From positions 3,727,034-3,791,033 of the forward strand of contig NZ_AP024355.1 in assembly GCF_019704135.1 (NCBI RefSeq): a DNA stretch of 64,000 nt, read 5' to 3'. The notes beneath the pieces were generated by a model that made no database searches, was not told the origin of the DNA, and saw only the letters and a program-made list of their open reading frames with translations. A program made the translations under genes and the position numbers. Origin of the DNA: Desulfuromonas versatilis. GTDB lineage: Bacteria > Desulfobacterota > Desulfuromonadia > Desulfuromonadales > NIT-T3. Numbering within the stretch: the stretch's first letter is position 1; every line of letters starts with the position of its first letter. Positions 60,744 to 64,000 of this stretch are shown here, in pieces.

Positions 60744-61960
60744 GGTCGAGGCCCCCCTGGACCCGGACCAGGCCCTGAGCCCTGTCCTTGTCCCACCAGG
60801 CCAAACAGAGAAAAACCGCGATCAGGGCCAGAACCATCCTCTTTCTGTTGGAAGCCGATGGCCACCCTCATCCCTTCCTCAAGGGCCCCGCCGGTGACCT
60901 CGGTGACCAGTCCGTCGCTCTGTCCGGTGGTGATGTTGACGGGCCGCAACCGTCCACCATCCTCAGGGCAAAATACCTGACTAGCCCCTGCCTTGGCATT
61001 GACCGATGCCCTGTCAAACCTGGAGTCCGGTTTGAAATTCAGCGCGGCAACGGGCACCAGAAGTGCGCTTTTGGCTTGATGGACAAGGAAATCAACGGTT
61101 GCGGTCATCCCTGGCATCAGTCGCCTCGATTCGTTGCCTGCTTCGACTATCACGGTGTAGGTCACCACGTTATCGACGGTTTTCGGCTGCAGCCGGATTT
61201 GCCGAACGGTTCCGACAAAGATCTGCTCCGGATAGCTTTGCACCGTAAAACGCACCGGAAGCCCCTGGCGAATCTGACCGATGTCGGTTTCGTCGACCTG
61301 GGTTTCGATCTGCATGCGGGATAGATCTTCGGCGATCAGGAACAGGGTGGGGGTGCTGAGGCTCGCCGCCACCGTCTGCCCGGCATCGACGCTGCGATCG
61401 ATGACCGTGCCGTTGATCGGCGAACGGATCACCGTATGCTCAAGATTGATCCGGGCTTGCTGCAGGTTGGCTTCCGCCGATTGCAGAGCGGCTTTGGTCG
61501 TATCGACCGCCGTGCTGATGGGGAGAAACTCCTGTTCCGAGATGTAGCCCTTGGCAAAGAGCGGGGCATTGCGCTCGAACTCGGCCTCTGCCTGCGTGAA
61601 TTCCGCCCGGGCTTTGAGCACGGCTGCTTTGGCATTGTTGACCGAGGCGTTGAAAAGGGCCTGATCCAGAATGGCTAAGACCTGCCCTTTTTTGACCTGG
61701 TCATTGTAATCGATCAGCAGTTTTTCTATCGTCCCGGAAACCTGGGTGCCGATTTCCACGGTTTCCACGGCAGCGAGAGTCCCGGTGCTGGAGACGATGA
61801 TCTCAAGGTCTCCCCGGCTCACCTGAGCGAACTTGACTAAGGGTGGTGCCCCGGGCGGTCCCTGCTGGGCGAAGGCCCACCAGGCAAGAATCACCAGGGT
61901 CAGAGCCCCGATAAGCGCGACCCCTGCTTTGCTCACTCGTGAGAGTTTTCGTATCTTCAT
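60740..61960 (-). CDS. MacA-type periplasmic adaptor
   Basis: A 406-residue membrane-fusion protein. MKIRKLSRVSKAGVALIGAL contains the inner-membrane anchor, then VEIGTQVSGTIEKLLIDYND and the hairpin with FAKGYISEQEF, HTVIRSPINGTVIDRSVDAGQ and DETDIGQIRQGLPV. The last ~25 residues are Gly/Pro-rich (GQGQGSGPGPGPGG), an unusual tail for MacA. The ATG at 61960 lies one base after the TolC stop codon; the frame runs 23 codons further upstream. It links the MacB parts to the outer-membrane duct. Confidence 0.92.
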   Translation of the reverse strand: MKIRKLSRVSKAGVALIGALTLVILAWWAFAQQGPPGAPPLVKFAQVSRGDLEIIVSSTGTLAAVETVEIGTQVSGTIEKLLIDYNDQVKKGQVLAILDQALFNASVNNAKAAVLKARAEFTQAEAEFERNAPLFAKGYISEQEFLPISTAVDTTKAALQSAEANLQQARINLEHTVIRSPINGTVIDRSVDAGQTVAASLSTPTLFLIAEDLSRMQIETQVDETDIGQIRQGLPVRFTVQSYPEQIFVGTVRQIRLQPKTVDNVVTYTVIVEAGNESRRLMPGMTATVDFLVHQAKSALLVPVAALNFKPDSRFDRASVNAKAGASQVFCPEDGGRLRPVNITTGQSDGLVTEVTGGALEEGMRVAIGFQQKEDGSGPDRGFSLFGLVGQGQGSGPGPGPGGPRP

Positions 61961-61961
61961 T

Positions 61962-63362
61962 CTAAGTTTTCTCCAGCTCCAGGGCAGCGAACACCGGCTC
62001 CATGTCCCCAAGATAGTAGGCAAGCGCAATCTCTTGAGTCACCAGGCTGTGTCTGGCCTGTATCTGGTCAAACGCTGCGGTTACGTATTGAGTCCGTGCC
62101 TGGGTGAGTTCCACCAGGGTCGATGCGCCCACCCGGTAGCGCTCCTCATAGGCTTGAAGCGATTGACGGGCAGAGATGAGCTTTGTTTCGACAACCTCGA
62201 CCTGTTTCTGCGTGGTTCGATAGTCTTGGAGAGCCTGTGCTATTTCGAGACCGACCTGGAGTTCTTTTTCCCTGAGCGTTAATTGCTCATTGCGCTGCTC
62301 TATGGTGGCCTTGGCAGTTTCGGTGCGGGTCAGGTAGCGGTCGAAAAGTGGGACTGAAACAGAGATCCCGACGGTGGCGCTCGGGTTGTCATCCATAAAC
62401 TGGTCTGAAAAGCGGCTCTCTTCATTGAGGCTGGTGTAATCGGAGGCCAAGCTGGCAAAAAGGTCAACTTTGGGCAACCGACCTGCCCGGGCCTGGCGTA
62501 CCTGCTGCCCGGCCGCTTCGATTTGTCGCTGCTGCGCTTTAAGATCGGAGCGGTTCGCCAGCGCGAGAAGAGTCATCTGGTCCAGATCTTCATCTGCTAA
62601 CGGCAGGGACAGCTTCTCGAAATCGGGTGTGGCGACCTGGTAGCGGGTCGTTGGTGGCAGTCCCAGGGTTTGCATCAGGACCAGTTTGCTGTCGTTGAGG
62701 GTACGTTTTGCTTCCAGCAGGTCCAGTTCTGCCTGTTTGGTTTCCGCCTGCTGCTGGTAGAGATCGCTGAGCGCCAGGTTGCCCGCCTGATAGAGGTTCT
62801 CGATACGCTCCAACAGCTTGCGGTTCTCTTGCAGATTTTCCTCTTCGACCTGGATCAATGCCTGATCCGTTAACACCTGGATGAAACTGGAAATCGTTTC
62901 GAAAGCCAGGGCCTGTTCTTCTCGGGAAAGGGTCTCCCGCCCGGCACCCAATTCCAGTTCGGCGCTTTTGAGGCCGGCGATGTCGGCGAACCCGTTGAAC
63001 AGGTTAACCGTTGAGGACAGCTCGGTGTTGATGGATGAATAGTTGCGATTTTCATCCTGGCCCGTGGTTTGCTCGTACGCCTTATCGAAGTGCTTCGATC
63101 CGGTGGCTGTGATTTGAAGGTCCGGATAGAAATTGGTCCGCTGCTGAGAAGCAGAAATTTCCGCACTCGCCACCGCATTGGCTTGCCGATTCAAGCCGGG
63201 ATTGTTCTTCAATGCGATGAGCACAGCCTGTCCAAGAGAAAGAACCTGCTTGGCTGGAATCTCGCAGTCTCCCCGGCTCGGCAGGGCCAGAACAATGAAA
63301 GTGATGAGCACTGTAGGCCAAACTCGAAAACCCGTCGCCCGTATCCTGTCTTTCTTATCCAT
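61962..63362 (-). CDS. TolC-family outer-membrane export protein
   Basis: A 466-residue protein with signal peptide (WPTVLITFIVLALPSRG) and two helical TolC repeats: LSLGQAVLIALKNNPGLNRQ, FNGFADIAGLKSAELELG, ANRSDLKAQQRQIEAAGQQV and a C-terminal YEERYRVGASTLVELTQART. It provides the outer-membrane channel of the MacAB exporter encoded downstream on the same strand and is the first gene of that operon visible here. Confidence 0.92.
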   Translation of the reverse strand: MDKKDRIRATGFRVWPTVLITFIVLALPSRGDCEIPAKQVLSLGQAVLIALKNNPGLNRQANAVASAEISASQQRTNFYPDLQITATGSKHFDKAYEQTTGQDENRNYSSINTELSSTVNLFNGFADIAGLKSAELELGAGRETLSREEQALAFETISSFIQVLTDQALIQVEEENLQENRKLLERIENLYQAGNLALSDLYQQQAETKQAELDLLEAKRTLNDSKLVLMQTLGLPPTTRYQVATPDFEKLSLPLADEDLDQMTLLALANRSDLKAQQRQIEAAGQQVRQARAGRLPKVDLFASLASDYTSLNEESRFSDQFMDDNPSATVGISVSVPLFDRYLTRTETAKATIEQRNEQLTLREKELQVGLEIAQALQDYRTTQKQVEVVETKLISARQSLQAYEERYRVGASTLVELTQARTQYVTAAFDQIQARHSLVTQEIALAYYLGDMEPVFAALELEKT

Positions 63363-63424
63363 GATCCTTATCCAACCTAATTCCTGACCAGCAGACGGCT
63401 ACTGCCGGTCAAGGGCCAGGTCTT

Positions 63425-64000
63425 TTATGCCGGCCAGCTGCCAAAAGGCTGTTTTTCCAGCCTCATCTCGCCGTTTTCCCCCTGGGAGATGTTGATCCAG
63501 GCGTTCCAGTTCGTGTTGTCGAGCTCGGGGTAATCGAGGCGGTAGTGACTGCAGCGGCTCTCCTTGCGCATGATCGATGCCTTGAGCTTCATCTCGGCGT
63601 TGATGATCATGTTGGCTGTCTCGTGGGCCAGCCGCAGCTCGTGCATATCGGCCGCCCGCAGCATCGGCAGGTGATGATCGCGCAGCTCCTCGACGTAGGC
63701 CAGGGCCGCCTTCAGCAGACTCTCCTTTTTGATGTAGAGCACGAAGTTGGGGATCATGATCCCCTGCAGGGTCTGGGTGACCCAGGCGGGGCCGTAGCCC
63801 TTGTCCCGCTTCAGCGGCGCGAGGATTTCTGCTTCAACCGCCTTTTGTTTCGCTGCTGGAATAGTGGCAAGGGCGACCTTTTGGCAGTACTTCGCCGCAG
63901 CTTCCGCGGCAATCGCCCCCTGCACGGCCGACCCCGCCAGAGAAGAACCGATCTGGGTGTAAATGCCACCGGCCATGTGGGAGCCGAGGGCATCCCCCGC
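63425..64000 (-). CDS. Fumarate reductase/succinate dehydrogenase-type flavoprotein, C-terminal part (5' truncated by window)
   Basis: The visible ~190 residues are the C-terminal portion; the start lies beyond the window's right end. AGDALGSHMAGGIYTQIGSS is an FAD-site ending typical of this superfamily, and the helical domain DMHELRLAHETANMIINAE followed by MRKESRCSHYRLDYPE is like those of fumarate reductase, succinate dehydrogenase and adenylylsulfate reductase alpha subunits. Which member it is cannot be decided from this fragment. Confidence 0.8.
   Translation of the reverse strand, partial: AGDALGSHMAGGIYTQIGSSLAGSAVQGAIAAEAAAKYCQKVALATIPAAKQKAVEAEILAPLKRDKGYGPAWVTQTLQGIMIPNFVLYIKKESLLKAALAYVEELRDHHLPMLRAADMHELRLAHETANMIINAEMKLKASIMRKESRCSHYRLDYPELDNTNWNAWINISQGENGEMRLEKQPFGSWPA

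Overview
The window is a high-GC bacterial chromosome segment. It most resembles a Desulfuromonadales/Geobacter-type deltaproteobacterium (Desulfobacterota). This rests on the nickel operator GTGTTAC-N13-GTAACAC, the NikKL-MQO style nickel importer, many DUF1566/sulfatase-modifying-factor-like lipoproteins and several RND or MacAB export systems. The genus is an inference. No rRNA, tRNA or CRISPR array was recognised.

Layout. 0-2.7 kb: 3' part of an SLC13-type transporter, a small NAD-binding protein and a sirtuin. 2.9-7.9 kb: a complete NikR-controlled ECF nickel importer (nikK, split nikL-like genes, nikM, nikQ, and a double-ATPase nikO with a His-rich tail). 7.9-11.6 kb: FmdB-type zinc ribbon, CapA-like protein, TrmO, DUF1847 protein and a secreted protein. 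11.8-15.1 kb, minus strand: secreted or lipoprotein genes and a probably frameshifted small secreted protein. 15.7-23.6 kb: Lrp regulator with a LysA-like decarboxylase, PilZ protein, dodecin, L,D-transpeptidase, PrmA-like methyltransferase, an AlgH homologue with a signal peptide, and a transglutaminase-like protein. 23.6-24.3 kb: a gene-free stretch with a strong promoter, boxA-like motif and terminator, probably a long structured RNA. 24.3-28.0 kb: alanine dehydrogenase, serine dehydratase and LipB.

28.1-33.3 kb, minus strand and AT-richer: a redox/electrophile detoxification cluster (DsbA/FrnE, OsmC, haloacid dehalogenase, FMN reductase, AhpD-like) ending in a TetR repressor. Related palindromes lie at the TetR gene and at the AhpD-like gene. 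33.3-41.9 kb: OmpR-family two-component system and an AcrAB-OprM-type efflux operon, each preceded by four TTCAC boxes at exact 11-nt spacing. 42.1-42.3 kb: a 167-bp MITE-like element. 42.5-47.7 kb: LysR, quinone oxidoreductase, nitroreductase, cupin (DUF4437), and a divergent Lrp/LysE pair. 47.7-48.5 kb: a dead REP-associated transposase and a stray nitroreductase 3' fragment. 48.5-54.8 kb, minus strand: DUF1566 lipoprotein, bestrophin, and an HtrA-like protease operon with two paralogous YtkA/FixH-like proteins. This operon's promoter also carries four 11-nt-phased boxes (YCCAY type). 55-58 kb: alpha/beta hydrolase, LysR and a divergent VOC protein. 58.8-63.4 kb, minus strand: TolC-MacA-MacB(ATPase)-MacB(permease) operon. 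The window ends inside a fumarate-reductase-like flavoprotein.

How the parts fit. The nickel operon is a self-contained uptake unit under NikR. The two-component system probably autoregulates and drives the RND pump. The similar operator architecture at the HtrA operon suggests a wider envelope-stress response, but the boxes differ in sequence, so control by the same regulator is only a hypothesis. The most novel items are the ~440-nt candidate RNA, the phased-box regulon and the HtrA/YtkA-like operon.
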